A stretch of DNA of 64,000 bases, taken from G963717155 sp963717155 (GTDB lineage: Bacteria > Actinomycetota > Thermoleophilia > Gaiellales > JALYLC01). The stretch lies in assembly GCA_963717155.1 (NCBI GenBank), contig OY970326.1:1860001-1924000 (forward strand). The letters run 5' to 3'. This document shows positions 17,246 to 29,125 of this stretch, piece after piece (within the stretch, counting starts at the first letter, position 1; each line of letters starts with the position of its first letter). A program made the position numbers and the translations under genes. The notes beneath the pieces are model-generated. The model was not told where the DNA came from. It searched no databases and saw only the letters and a list, made by a program, of their open reading frames with translations.

Positions 17246-18610
17246 CAGCCCTCGTCGCCGGCTTCGGGGTCGCGCGCGGCCCGGTACAGCTCGAGCGCCC
17301 GCGCGCGCTCGGCGGCGAGGTCGAGCATCGGCGGCGGGCCGGTCGGGCGCCCAGCGCTCGACGTACGCGCCATTCGGGATCGAACCGCTGCTGCTGCAGC
17401 AACGGGTTGAGGATGCGGAAGTAGGGCGCCGCATCGAGCCCGGTTCCGGCGACCCACTGCCAGCCGCCCGCGTTCGACGACAGGTCGCCGTCGACGAGGT
17501 GCGCGCGATACCAGCGCTCGCCGCGCCTCCAGTCGACGTGCAGGTGCTTGCAGAGGAAGCTCGCGCAGACCATGCGGATGCGGTTCGGCTGGTAGCCTGT
17601 CTCGGCGAGCTGGCGCATGCCGGCGTCGACGAGTGCCGAAACCCGTCTCGCCGCGGCACCACGCCTCGAACTCGGCGTCGCCGCCCGGCCACTGGACCTC
17701 TCGTAGCGCGGGTCGACCGTACCGCTCGGCGAGGTCCGGGTGGTGGTGCAGCACGTACTTGAACCAGTCGCGCCAGAGCAGCTCGGACGCCCACTTCGCG
17801 GCGCCGGCGTCGACGCGCGACGGCGCGCGCAGCGCCGCGGCGAGAGCATGCCGAGCTTGAGGTACGGCGAGAGCCGCGACGTGGCATCGGGCGCGCCCGA
17901 CGTCGTCGCGCCGCGCGGCGTAGCGCCGCGAGACCGCCACCGTCGCGCCAGCGTCGGAGTGCGGCGAGGCCCGCGGTCTCGCCTCCCCGCAGCTCGCTCG
18001 AACGCGGACGGCCGCGATTCCCCAGACGCGCGGAGTCGGGCAGCCCGCGTCGCCGTCGACCGCGCGCAGCCGGCCTCGCGGAGATCGAGCTGATCGTGTC
18101 GAGCGGCTCGTCGCGAGGACGCGCGCCACGGCGCGCGCGTACGCCGAGTAGCGTGCGGACGCGTGCACCCGCTGCGGTCGCGATGCGCTCGTGCTCGACC
18201 AGCGTCTGGTCGTGGTGCAGCTGAGGGCGACGCCGGCTCGGCGCAGAGGCTGCGCGGCGCGCCGGGCGTCGCGCGCGAGCGCGAACGGCTCGCCATCCGC
18301 GCACGCGTGCACCTCACGCGCCCCGATCTCGCGTGCGAGCGCAGCGATCTGCGCCGCGCCGTCGCCGAAGCGGAGGATCAGCAGGCCCCCCCGCGCTCCC
18401 TCAGTCGGTCGTCGAGATCGCGCAGACCCTCGAGCAGGAACGCGACCGCGGGCCGGCCGCTCGTCCTCGCCCGCGTACACGGCGGGATCGAGCACGAACG
18501 CGCAGGCGACCGGGCTGCCGGCTCGGCAGCGGCAGCTGCGAGGGCCGGCTGGTCGTCGAGCCGGAGATCCCGGCGCAGCCAGACGAGTGCGGGCCGGAGG
18601 GCGACGAGCG
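17245..18610 (-). CDS. phr: Deoxyribodipyrimidine photolyase/cryptochrome family, frameshifted
   Basis: FAD-dependent light-driven repair of pyrimidine dimers. N-terminal antenna domain: ALVWLRRDLRLDDQPA near 18560, LLILRFGDGAAQIAALA, REIGAREVHACADGEPFA. C-terminal FAD domain after several breaks (18480, 18230, 18090, 17860, 17640, 17350): WASELLWRDWFKYVLHHHPD, LVDAGMRQLAETGYQPNRIR, MVCASFLCKHLHVDWRRGE, LSSNAGGWQWVAGTGLDAAP, all classical CPD photolyase blocks. The exact start is not resolved: just after the DUF59 stop (18617) no standard start codon is in frame. Confidence 0.88.
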
Positions 18611-18616
18611 AGAGGC

Positions 18617-18888
18617 TAGAAGCCCATCACGAACTTCGCGTCCTCGGACATCTTCTCCGGGGACCAGGGCGGCGTCCAGACGAGCTCGATCGCAACCTCG
18701 TCGACGCCCTCGACGCCGCGCGCGACCGTCTCGATCTGCTCGGCGATGTACGGGCCGACCGGGACATCCCATCGACGTGAGCGTGTAGGTGACGCTGCAC
18801 CTTCGCTCCCTCGAGCGTCACGTCGTAGACCAGGCCGAGATCGACGATGCCCATGCCGAGCTCGGGATCCTCGACGGCGTTCAGCGCG

Positions 18889-18914
<26 letters not shown>
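18617..18914 (-). CDS. SufT/PaaD-like (DUF59) metal-sulfur cluster assembly protein, frameshifted
   Basis: About 98 residues. ATG 18914 starts ASVEELRDALNAVEDPELG and continues with MGIVDLGLVYDVTLEGAKVQ. After a one-base break near 18790 it reads TYTLTSMGCPVGPYIAEQIE (conserved Cys), EVAIELVWTPPWSPEKMS and ends DAKFVMGF. DUF59 proteins help mature Fe-S proteins or act in phenylacetate oxygenase assembly; no phenylacetate genes are near, so a general Fe-S role is likelier. It sits directly upstream of the photolyase gene. Confidence 0.85.
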
Positions 18915-21460
<2,546 letters not shown>

Positions 21461-21467
21461 CTCCTTG

Positions 21468-21473
21468 ACGCTA
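21468..21473 (-). promoter_or_regulatory. Leaderless -10 element for the topoisomerase gene
   Basis: Minus-strand TAGCGT, 7 bases before ATG 21460. AAGGAG touches the ATG with no spacing, so it cannot work as a normal ribosome site. Confidence 0.5.
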
Positions 21474-21508
21474 GCAGCAGGTCTGCCTGTCGACCGCGGA
21501 AGACGTTC

Positions 21509-22471
21509 CTACAGCCGGACTTCGAGGCCGCGTTCGCGCACGAAGTTGTGCGTGGTATCAACGAAGCGGACACGGTTGCAGCGGGTGCACATGACGATCG
21601 AGTGCGTCCGCGCGGCATCGGCGACGTAGCGGACGCCACGCAGCAGGTCGCCGTTCGAGACGCCGGTCGCGACGACGATCGCATCGCCGCGCACGAGCTC
21701 CTCGCCCGTGAACACGTGCAGCATGTCGTCGATTCCGAGCTCGGCCGTCTCCCGCACCTGCGAGCGGGAGACCGGCCACAGCTGCCCCTGGAACTCGCCG
21801 CCGAGGCAGGTCAGCGCCGCTGCGCTGATCACGCCCTCCGCCGCACCCCCGATGCCGATCGCCACGTGATCGTTGGTGCCGCGGATCGCGGACGAGATCG
21901 CCGCGGTCACGTCGCCGTCCTGGATCAGCTTGATGCGCGCGCCGGTCTCGCGGATCTCCTCGACCAGATCGTCATGCCGGTCGCGGTCGAGCACGATCGC
22001 GGTGATGTCCATCGGCTTGCGTCCGAACGCCTCGGCGATCGCGACGGATGTTGTCTGGCCGACCGGAGCGAGCAGGTCGATGTGCCCGCGCGCGACGTGG
22101 CCCACGGCGAGCTTCCGCATGTACATCGGCGGCACCGTCAGCATGCCGCCCGGATCGGTGGCGGCGATCACGCTGATCACGCCGACCTGGCCGCGGGCGA
22201 CGATCGCCTCCTGCAGCGGGCCGATCGCGAGGTCGTAGTGCCGGCCGCCCGCACCGACCTCGGTGTCGACCGGCAGGTGGCCGTCGATGCCGATCGCGAT
22301 CCGGCCGCTGAGCGGGACGAGCTCGAGGCCCTCGCGGATCCCGCGAAGACCCTCGTCGAGCGCACGCGGAGCGTCGCCGCGACCGAGCGAGCGGCCGAGC
22401 GCGAGTGCCGAGCGTTCGGTCACGGACACGAGCTCGGTGCACAGGCAGTGGTCGTCGGCGCTCTGACTCAT
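21509..22471 (-). CDS. GlpX-like (class II fructose-bisphosphatase family) protein lacking metal ligands
   Basis: A 320-residue intact gene with the GlpX scaffold: LVSVTERSALALGRSLGRGD at the N-terminus, MYMRKLAVGHVARGHIDLLA, KLIQDGDVTAAISSA, GIGGAAEGVISAAAL and ATGVSNGDLLRGVRY. In active GlpX the metal ligands sit in VIGEGExDEAPML and DPxxGT. Here those places read AIGIDGHLPVDTEVG and IGPLQEAIV, so four acidic ligands are gone while the fold is kept. It therefore probably does not hydrolyse fructose-1,6-bisphosphate by the known mechanism and may be regulatory or have changed substrate. The C-terminus has a CTRC pair. Confidence 0.8.
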   Translation of the reverse strand: MSQSADDHCLCTELVSVTERSALALGRSLGRGDAPRALDEGLRGIREGLELVPLSGRIAIGIDGHLPVDTEVGAGGRHYDLAIGPLQEAIVARGQVGVISVIAATDPGGMLTVPPMYMRKLAVGHVARGHIDLLAPVGQTTSVAIAEAFGRKPMDITAIVLDRDRHDDLVEEIRETGARIKLIQDGDVTAAISSAIRGTNDHVAIGIGGAAEGVISAAALTCLGGEFQGQLWPVSRSQVRETAELGIDDMLHVFTGEELVRGDAIVVATGVSNGDLLRGVRYVADAARTHSIVMCTRCNRVRFVDTTHNFVRERGLEVRL

Positions 22472-22478
22472 GCGGACC

Positions 22479-22484
22479 AGGATA
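22479..22484 (-). promoter_or_regulatory. Leaderless -10 element for the GlpX-like gene
   Basis: Minus-strand TATCCT, 7 bases before ATG 22471. Confidence 0.5.
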
Positions 22485-22538
22485 GTCGGGGCCGTCGCTC
22501 GGCCTGTCGGGAGGGGCGCGACGGCGCCCCGCGCATGA

Positions 22539-22726
22539 TCAGTGCGGCTTGCGCTGCTCGACGATGCCGATCACGACCATGGCGACCATCAGGACGATGA
22601 TCAGCCCGAACATGATCTCGGTCGTGTGATCGGTCCCGCCCGCCGAGTCGTCGGCCGCGGCGCGAGCGCGGATGCGGGGGCGGCGAGCAGGAGGCCGATG
22701 GCGGCCAGCAGAGGGCGGATGCGCAT
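22539..22726 (-). CDS. Small membrane protein at the end of the ccm cluster, frameshifted
   Basis: ATG 22726 starts RIRPLLAAIGLLLAAPASAL, a signal-peptide-like sequence. After a one-base break near 22660 the reading is DDSAGGTDHTTEIMFGL, then the hydrophobic segment IIVLMVAMVVIGIVEQ and the end RKPH. The whole is about 61 residues: a signal peptide or first TM, a short outside loop and a second TM. It follows the CcmI-like gene by about 10 bp, so it probably belongs to the cytochrome c maturation operon. No family is recognised. Confidence 0.5.
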
Positions 22727-22736
22727 GGGCGCGATA

Positions 22737-23073
22737 TTACTGCTCCGGGCGGCGCTCGCGCCGTCCGGCGGGTCGCATCGGCCTCGTCGTCCTCGAGCGC
22801 GGCGAGCGCGGCCAGTCGCCTCGGCACGCAGCTCGGCGGTCGCCGTCGCGTAGTCGCGATCGTCGAGCTTGCCGGTCTCGTGGTCGAGCTCGAGCTCGCG
22901 CAGCGCGACGTACGCCGCGTCGCGTCGCTCGCGCAGCTCGATGCGGCGTAGCCTGCTCGGCGGTCGCTGTCGTCCACTCGTCCTTGCTGGTGCCGCTGCG
23001 CAGCAGCGGCACGACCACGAACAGCACGGCCAGCGACCACGAGCCCGACCAGCAGGAGATCCCCGATCACCAC
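22737..23073 (-). CDS. CcmI/CcmH-like cytochrome c biogenesis protein, frameshifted
   Basis: About 112 residues. GTG 23073 starts VIGDLLLVGLV; after breaks the reading is LFVVVPLLRSGTSKDEW (end of a TM helix), then LRRIELRERRDAAYVALREL, DHETGKLDDRDYATATAELR, and an acidic/basic tail. A single N-terminal TM followed by a helical ERRDAAYVALRELELDHxxGKLxDxDY segment is the hallmark of the CcmI N-terminal region, which helps deliver apocytochrome c to the heme lyase. The start lies 3 bp after the ccmF stop. The large TPR part of CcmI is absent. Confidence 0.65.
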
Positions 23074-23076
23074 TCG

Positions 23077-25082
23077 CTAGCGCTCGCTCGCGAGCGGCTC
23101 CTCGGCGTAGCGCCGTGCGAGGCGCCGCGCCACGTGCGGGTCGGGCCAGATCGCGATGAGCGTGCCGAGCCCGATCAGCAGGCCGCCGAGCCAGAGCAGG
23201 TCGACGACGGGATTGACGAGCACCTTGAGCGAGGCGCCGCCGTTCGGCGCCGTGCCCGAGAAGATCACGTAGAGGTCGCTGCCGGTGCGCCAGTCGGTGC
23301 GGATCGCGACCTTGTTCGCGGTCTGGCCCTCGCGGTCGAAGAACCGCCGGGACGGGTCGATTCGGAACGGCGTGCCGCCGTTCTGGCGCACGCTCAGGAC
23401 CGCGCCGGTCTCGCTGTAGTTCGGGCCGAGGTGTCGCTCGATCCCCTTGTACGTGATCGCGTAGCCATGCACGCGGAGCGTCTGGCCCGGCTTCACGATC
23501 TGCTCGGCGACCGTCGCGTACACGGTCGTTCCGACGATGCCGACGATGCCGACGACCACGCCGAGGTGCACGACGTAGCCGCCGTAGCGGCGGCGGTTGC
23601 GACCGATCAGCGACGCGAACGCGTGCGGCCAGCCGCGCCCCGGCTCGAGCGCGTGGCGTGCGACCGTGCCGCGTCCGAGCTCGAGTCCGATGCAGACGAC
23701 GACGAACAGGCACAGGCTGAGCGCGACGACGGCGGCGACGTTCGAGCCGAGGCCGGCGAGCACGCACAGCGCCGCGCCGGCGGCGGCCGAGATGAACGGC
23801 CAGCGGAAGGCGCGCGCGAGGCTGCCGGTCGACGCCTTGCGCCAGGCCACGACTGGCCCGAAGCCGGCGAGGAAGATCAGCGGGATGCCGAACGCGGCCG
23901 CGAAGAAGTCGTAGTAGGGGCTCGAGACCGAGAACTGCTCTCCGCGCACGGCCTGCGAGAGGATCGGGAAGAGGACGCCCCAGAGGATCGCGAACGCGAG
24001 CGCGACGAACAGCAGGTTGTTGAAGAGGAACGTCGCCTCGCGCGATATCACCGACTCGATCCGGTGGCGTGCGCGCAGCAGCGGCAGGTGCGTGAGGATC
24101 ACCGCGCTCGCGAACACGACGATGATCCCGATGAACGCGACGAACCACGGCCCGACGTCCGACTCGACGAACGAGTGGATCGACGACGTGATGCCCGAGC
24201 GGGTCAGGAACGTCCCGAGGATCGAGAGCGCGAAGGTGGCCGAGATCAGGCATACGTTCCAGACCTTCAGCATCCCCTTCTTCTCCTGCACGATCACCGA
24301 GTGCAGGAACGCGGTGCCGACGAGCCAGGGGATCAGCGCCGCGTTCTCGACGGGATCCCAGCCCCAGAAGCCGCCCCAGCCGACCGACTCGTACGCCCAC
24401 TTCGCGCCGAGCAGGATCCCGATGCCGAGGAACCCCCAGGCCGCAAGCGTGAAGCGCCGCGTCGTCAGGATCCAGCGCTCGTCCGTGCGTCCCGCGAGCA
24501 GCGCGGACATCGCGTAGGCGAACGGGATCGCGAACCCGACGTAGCCCGAGGTACAGGATCGGCGGGTGGATCATCATGTACGGGTTCTGCAGCGACGTGT
24601 TGAGGCCCGTTCCGTCGCTCGGCACCACCGGCACCGTCTCGAACGGGCTGGCCACCGCGACGAGCACGAAGAGGAAGAACGCGCGAGGTGCCGCCGAGGA
24701 TCGCCGTGAGCCACGGCAGCAGGTCCGCGTCGCGGCGGCGGCTGCGCCACACGGCGAGGCTCGAGAGCCCCGTCAGCACGAGACCCCACAGAGCAGCAGC
24801 GAGCCCGCCTGCGAGCTCCAGAGCGACGAGAACTGGTAGACCGTCGGCAGCGAGCGCGACGAGTGGTCGGCGACCTGCTCGAAGCGGAAGTCGTGGCGCA
24901 GGATCGCGACCCACAGCACGATCGCCGCCGTCAGCACCGCCGCGAACGAGGCGAGAACCGCGCGCACCGCCGCCGTCGCGATCGCGGCGATCGTGCTGCG
25001 CGCCGGCGTACCAGCCTGCCCCGGCCGCGAAGCAGGCCGCGAGCAGTGCCAGGATCAGCGCGCCGCGGCCGAGGAGCTCCAC
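23077..25082 (-). CDS. ccmF: Cytochrome c heme lyase CcmF, frameshifted
   Basis: Multi-spanning protein of about 665 residues that attaches heme to apocytochrome c. The C-terminal 477 residues (23077-24510) are in one frame and include the heme-handling WGGFWGWDPVEN, LWVGTAFLHS-type helices, LTRSGITSSIHSFVESDVGP, FLFNNLLFVALAFAILWGVL and a periplasmic domain (RVHGYAITYKGIERHLGPNY). The N-terminal part (ELLGRGALILALLAACFAAG, ADHSSRSLPTVYQFSSLWSS, NPYMMIHPPILYLG) is spread over three frames with breaks near 25000, 24780, 24690 and 24550. It starts 4 bp after ccmE. Confidence 0.92.
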
Positions 25083-25086
25083 GCCG

Positions 25087-25529
25087 CTACGCCGACGCCG
25101 CGCAGGGGCTCGCGGGCTGTGAGATCGCCTTCTGCGACGCCGTGTACTTCGACGGGCAGCGGGTGCTGAGCGAGTCCTTCACGGCCACGAACGTGCCGTT
25201 CTCGAGCTTGCCGTCGACGAGCACCGACCGCCCCGTACGGAACGCGTCCGGGCGCTCGCCGTAGTACAGGACGTGCACGCAGCCCGGGCTCGCCCTTGTT
25301 GTCGGCGAGCGTGAAGCGGAGGCCCTGCGGCGAGGCCGGGTTCCCGCTCTCAGGCGGCGACCCAGCCGTTCAGACGGACGGTCTTGTCGCCCGCGGCGGG
25401 ATCACGCGTCAGCTGGCCGACCTGCAGCACCTGCGTCGACGATCCGAAGACCGTCGTGTAGACGAGAAAGGTGGCCAGCAGCGACGCCACGGCCAGCGAC
25501 ACGACCAGACGGAAGCGCGACGTCCGCAT
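25087..25529 (-). CDS. ccmE: Cytochrome c maturation heme chaperone CcmE, CxxxY type, frameshifted
   Basis: About 146 residues. ATG 25529 starts RTSRFRLVVSLAVASLLATF (membrane anchor), then TVFGSSTQVLQVGQLTRDPA and a beta-barrel. After breaks near 25350 and 25290 the reading is PQGLRFTLADNKG, VLYYGERPDAFRTGRSVLVD, GKLENGTFVAVKDSL and TRCPSKYTA. Classical CcmE binds heme covalently through His in HxxxY; here the position is Cys in CPSKY (CxxxY), the variant first studied in Desulfovibrio. The CcmABC exporter genes and a CcmH reductase are not in the window. Confidence 0.85.
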
Positions 25530-25537
25530 CGCCCGTG

Positions 25538-25543
25538 AGCATA
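25538..25543 (-). promoter_or_regulatory. Leaderless -10 element for the ccm operon
   Basis: Minus-strand TATGCT, 8 bases before ccmE ATG 25529. Confidence 0.5.
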
Positions 25544-25587
25544 CCGCCGGTGCGGGCGATCAGTCTGTGCGCGAGCTGAGACCGAGC

Positions 25588-25779
25588 TCACGACAGAGCG
25601 CGCCGGCTTCCGGCTCGCGTCATCGCGTCGCAGTAGCCCTGGCCGTACGCAGCGCGCAGGAACCAGCCGATCAGGTCGTGGGTCCACTGCTCGGGCGGAA
25701 CCTCGAAGAGCTCGCTCCAGATGGAGGCGAGGCGCAGGTCGAGTGCAGATGCGATCTCGGTTTCGGCCGTACCGTTCAT
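25588..25779 (-). CDS. Small hypothetical protein
   Basis: 63 residues from ATG 25779, which has TGAGGAAC just upstream; an in-frame ATG at 25788 is less likely. The sequence NGTAETEIASALDLRLASIW and WTHDLIGWFLRAAYGQGYCD suggests a compact helical, cytoplasmic domain. No family is recognised. Its start region overlaps the presumed start of the divergent cupin gene, so both genes must share a very compressed promoter, or one start is misplaced. Confidence 0.55.
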   Translation of the reverse strand: MNGTAETEIASALDLRLASIWSELFEVPPEQWTHDLIGWFLRAAYGQGYCDAMTRAGSRRALS

Positions 25780-25786
25780 GTTCCTC

Positions 25787-26436
25787 ATGGTACGAACAGG
25801 ATCGGACGGACCAGCTCGCAGCGCTGCTCGCGAGCCTCGCGGCGCTGCTCGAGAACGAGCCGGCGGCCGCGCCGTTCGCCGCGGCACTCGCGACGATCGA
25901 CCCGGCGCGCGCGCAGGCCGCAGGACCCGTCGCGCCGCTGCCCGTGCTCGAATGGTGGGACGAGTGCCTCGCCCAGCCCGGCCCGCCGGCTGCCCGCGCG
26001 CTCGCCGGCGCCGCTGCGGGATCTGCGCCCGGCGCTCGCGTTCACGCAGAACCCCGACTACGTGGCGGCTCCCCCGTCCCCCGCGTTCCTCGCGCGCTAC
26101 GGCTACGCCGTGCTGGCGGGGCCGCGCGTCCGGGCCTCCCGCGCTCGTCGAGCACCCGGGTCTCGCGTTCGGCGTGCTGCTGCTCGGGCCGGAGACGACC
26201 TACCCGACCCACCTGCATCCCGCGGCCGAGCTGTACCTGCCGCTCGGCACCGCAGACTGGAGCTGCCAGCGACGGCCCGCTCAGCGAGCGGCCCGCGGGC
26301 GCGCCGATCGTGCACGCTCCGAACGAGCCGCACGAGACGCGGACCCGGCGAGCGCCGCTCGCCGCGCTCTACGTCTGGCTCGGCGCGCTCGAGATCGACG
26401 CGCGCTTCGCCGCACCTGCCGGTCACGCCACCTTGA
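25787..26436 (+). CDS. Cupin-domain protein of the DMSP lyase-like family, frameshifted
   Basis: About 215 residues. After a likely one-base error near 25809 the frame reads DQLAALLASLAALLENEPAA, ATIDPARAQAAGPVAPLPVL; then after breaks near 26010, 26130 and 26270: LAFTQNPDYVAAPPSPAFLA, LAFGVLLLGPETTYPTHLHP, AAELYLPLGTADW and PIVHAPNEPHETRT. The block YPTHLHPAAELYLPL is the metal-binding cupin motif (HxHxxxE) of the family that includes dimethylsulfoniopropionate lyases. Whether this soil-type organism cleaves DMSP cannot be told; the fold is clearer than the substrate. Both ends are uncertain. Confidence 0.6.
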
Positions 26437-27182
26437 GCGAGCCGTTGCCGCGACCGGGCATGACGCGGACGCCGCCGGCGACGTCGGCGAGGGCGATCCT
26501 GATCGAGGATCCAGATCTCCTGCCTGCCCGAGCACTGCGATCTCCTCGCTCCGCAGCCAGCCCGCGGCCTTCGTCAGCGTCTCGCGCGTGGTCGAGATCG
26601 TCTCGGCGAGCTGGCCGTGCGTGATCCGCAGGTCGATCCGGACACCGCGTGTCGTCATGCGGCCGAACCGCTCGGCGAGCTCGAGCAGCGACTCGGCGAG
26701 TCGCGCCGGCACGCTCTGGAACGCGAGCTGGCGCAAGCCGGTCGCTGGTCTGTGCGAGACGCTCGTTGGTATCCGCGAGCAGGTTCGCCACGAGCCGCGG
26801 GCTCGCGAGCGCGATGCGCTCGACCTCGGCCGTCGGCGCGCCCAGCACGCTGACCGCGGAGAGCGCTTCGGCGCGCTCCGCAGGGCGGCTCGGCCGAGAA
26901 CGGCACGCGGCCGAAGACCGCGCCGGCCTCGAGCAGGCCCGTGCCGATCAGACGGCGATCCGGGCCGACGCGCACGAGGCGTGCCGCACCCGACACCATC
27001 ACGACGGTGCGTGCATCCGCTCGCTCGGCCCAGCCGATCCGGTCGCCGCGCTCGTAGGTCCGCCATGCGAACGCCGCGACCACGCGTGCCATGGTCGTCG
27101 GGTCGAGCCCTTCGAACAGCGGAAGGGATGGCACCGCGCGCATACTCGACGCGCCTGCGCCAGCCTCGATGGTCGTCGTCAC
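26423..27182 (-). CDS. Crp/Fnr-family transcriptional regulator, frameshifted
   Basis: About 250 residues. GTG 27182 has AGGAG 8 bases upstream. N-terminal cyclic-nucleotide-binding fold: VPSLPLFEGLDPTTMARVVA, RTYERGDRIGWAERADARTV, GTGLLEAGAVFGRVPFSAEP. After breaks near 26890 and 26735: LGAPTAEVERIALASPRLVA, LLELAERFGRMTTRGVRIDL and the helix-turn-helix ITHGQLAETISTTRETLTKA. The last break near 26500 gives the end GGVRVMPGRGNGSLKV. No Fnr cysteine set is seen, so a cNMP or other ligand is likelier than an Fe-S cluster. A good promoter lies upstream. Confidence 0.85.
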
Positions 27183-27252
27183 GCGAACTCCTCGTCGTTC
27201 TCCCCGCCCGGTCCCCCCTTTCCGCCGAGCCTGCTTCGTGTGCTGCGTCACT

Positions 27253-27281
27253 ACCGTACGCCTGGATTCACAGTTCGTCAA
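27253..27281 (-). promoter_or_regulatory. Sigma70-type promoter for the Crp/Fnr-family gene
   Basis: On the minus strand TTGACG (27276-27281), a 17-bp spacer, then TACGGT (27253-27258), about 70 bp before GTG 27182. The surrounding 27183-27370 region is less GC-rich than its neighbours and holds no gene that I can see. Confidence 0.5.
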
Positions 27282-27370
27282 TGGCCCGATCAATGCCTCT
27301 ACTGCGAGAATTCCTCCGAAAGCTGGCCCGAAGCTCTTCCGGGAATCCCTGGAAACGGCGCTTCCGAGCG

Positions 27371-29069
27371 TCAGGTCGCGTGCGAGGGCCAGAGCCTGCG
27401 CAGCGCGCGAGGCCACACGAGCAGGCTCTCGAGCGACAGCGTCACGAGCGCCGCCACGGGCACGTCGCTGTACGACTCGAACGCCGCGTAGCGAGGCTCC
27501 CAGAGCGGCAGGAACTTGCGGTTGAACGCGAGCAGGCGCTCGACCTGGAAGTAGCGATCGCACTTCCCGAGCGCGAAGCGAAGCAGGCGCTGACGGCGGC
27601 AGAGGGCGCCCTCGGCGCGTAGCAGCTCCCCGAAGGCTGCGAAGTTCAGCGAGACGCGGTCGATCCCCTGCTCGCGCGCCCAGGCGAACGTCTCGCACAG
27701 CACGAACTCCATCAGCCCGTTCGGCGTGTCGTGCAGGCGTCGCATCGTCGAGAGCGAGAGGCCACGCGGACGCAGGCACGGGCGCGAGGTGGACGAAGCC
27801 CGCGACACGGCCCGAGGGATCGAGCGCGAGCGCGAGGACGGCCGCACGCGTGCTCCGGCGCGCGCATGTCGTCGATCGCCATCGAGAATCCGCGTTCCGG
27901 CGCGCCGTCGAGCCAGGTCGTGCTGATCTGCTCGACCTGCGTCCAGCGATCCGGATCGAGATCCCCGGCGCGCATGACCTCGCAGGTGTAGCCGGCACGC
28001 TCGAGGCGCGTCACCGACTGGCGCACCTTGCGGATCGCGCGACCCTCGAGCGAGAACTCGGCAGGGCACACGATCGCCTCGTCGCCGACGTAGGCCGTAC
28101 GCAGGCCGCGCTCGCGCCAGAGATCGCGGCCGGCAGGTCCGACTCCGAGCGCGCCGACACGCCATGCGCGCTCGTGGCAGTGCCGCAGGAACCCGTCGGC
28201 GAGCTCGCCGAACGCTCGCGGATCGCCGATCGGGTCGCCCGAGACGACCGCGAACCCGCCGGCCGCGCGGTAGGCGATGAACGCGCGACGCTCCGCATCG
28301 AAGAAGTACGACTTGTCGCGACGAAGGGCGAACCACGCGAGCGAGTCGTGGCCGCACTCCTCGACGAGCCTGCGTGCGTCGACGCGGTCGTCCTCGCTCG
28401 CCCCGGGTTCGGGCTGGTGGCTGCGAACGGCAAGCCAGACGACGTAGATGGCGCACGTCACGGTCGCCACCGCGAGCGACATGGTCACCTCGTGCTCGAA
28501 GCGACCCGGGTGCGTGCTCACGTCCTGGCCGACCATCCCGAAGAGGACCTGCCGCAGCGCCGCGGTGGCCTGGAACCCGTATCCGCGCATCTCGTCGTGG
28601 AACGCGATCGCCACGAGCCCGTAGGCGAGCAGGCCCGCGAACACCTCCACGCGCGACGACGCCCGCGCGCGAGAGGGCCTCCGGGATCGCCGACGGCGTC
28701 GAAGGCGCGGCGATGGCGCACGAGCAGCGTGAGGACGACCAGGTCGAAGATCGCCTCCTCGAAGTCGAGGCCCTTCGCGAGGTGGAGGAGCGCGCTCAGG
28801 GCGAGCACGATCACCGCGGCCTGCCAGGCGCGATGGCGGCGGCGCGCGAGACCTCGCGCGAGCACGAGCAGCCCCAGCGAGCTGGCGACGACGAGACCGT
28901 CCGCGACGTTGGGCGTCGCGGTGCTCAGGTACTCGCGCACCAGCGACAGGCGTCCGTGCCACTCGGGTGTCGCCGCGGAGACGATGCCGATAAGGCCTGC
29001 CGCGAAGGCGATCATCGCGAGCAGCCGGGGCGCTCTGGCCGCGGGTGCGACTGGAGTCGAAATCTCCAT
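27371..29069 (-). CDS. MprF/DUF2156-type membrane protein (lysylphosphatidylglycerol synthase-like), frameshifted
   Basis: About 565 residues. ATG 29069 has GAGGAGG upstream. N-terminal membrane part: LLAMIAFAAGLIGIVSAATP, VADGLVVASSLGLLVLARGL and further helices (approx. six TM). After a break near 28690 comes the cytoplasmic DUF2156/GNAT-like domain: CGHDSLAWFALRRDKSYFFD, FIAYRAAGGFAVVSGDPIGD, WRVGALGVGPAGRDLWRERG and, after breaks near 27850-27760, GLMEFVLCETFAWAREQGID with VSLNFAAFGELLR. By family it transfers an aminoacyl group from tRNA to phosphatidylglycerol, changing surface charge. Shorter than the 14-TM MprF flippases. Confidence 0.8.
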
Positions 29070-29125
29070 CCGCCTCCTCACTCTAGAGCACGATGCCCGG
29101 AGCATCCGGGGCGGAGGCGGTGCGC

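Noticed and set aside
21509..22471. Annotation as active fructose-1,6-bisphosphatase
   Set aside because: The metal-binding motifs are replaced, so only family membership is claimed.
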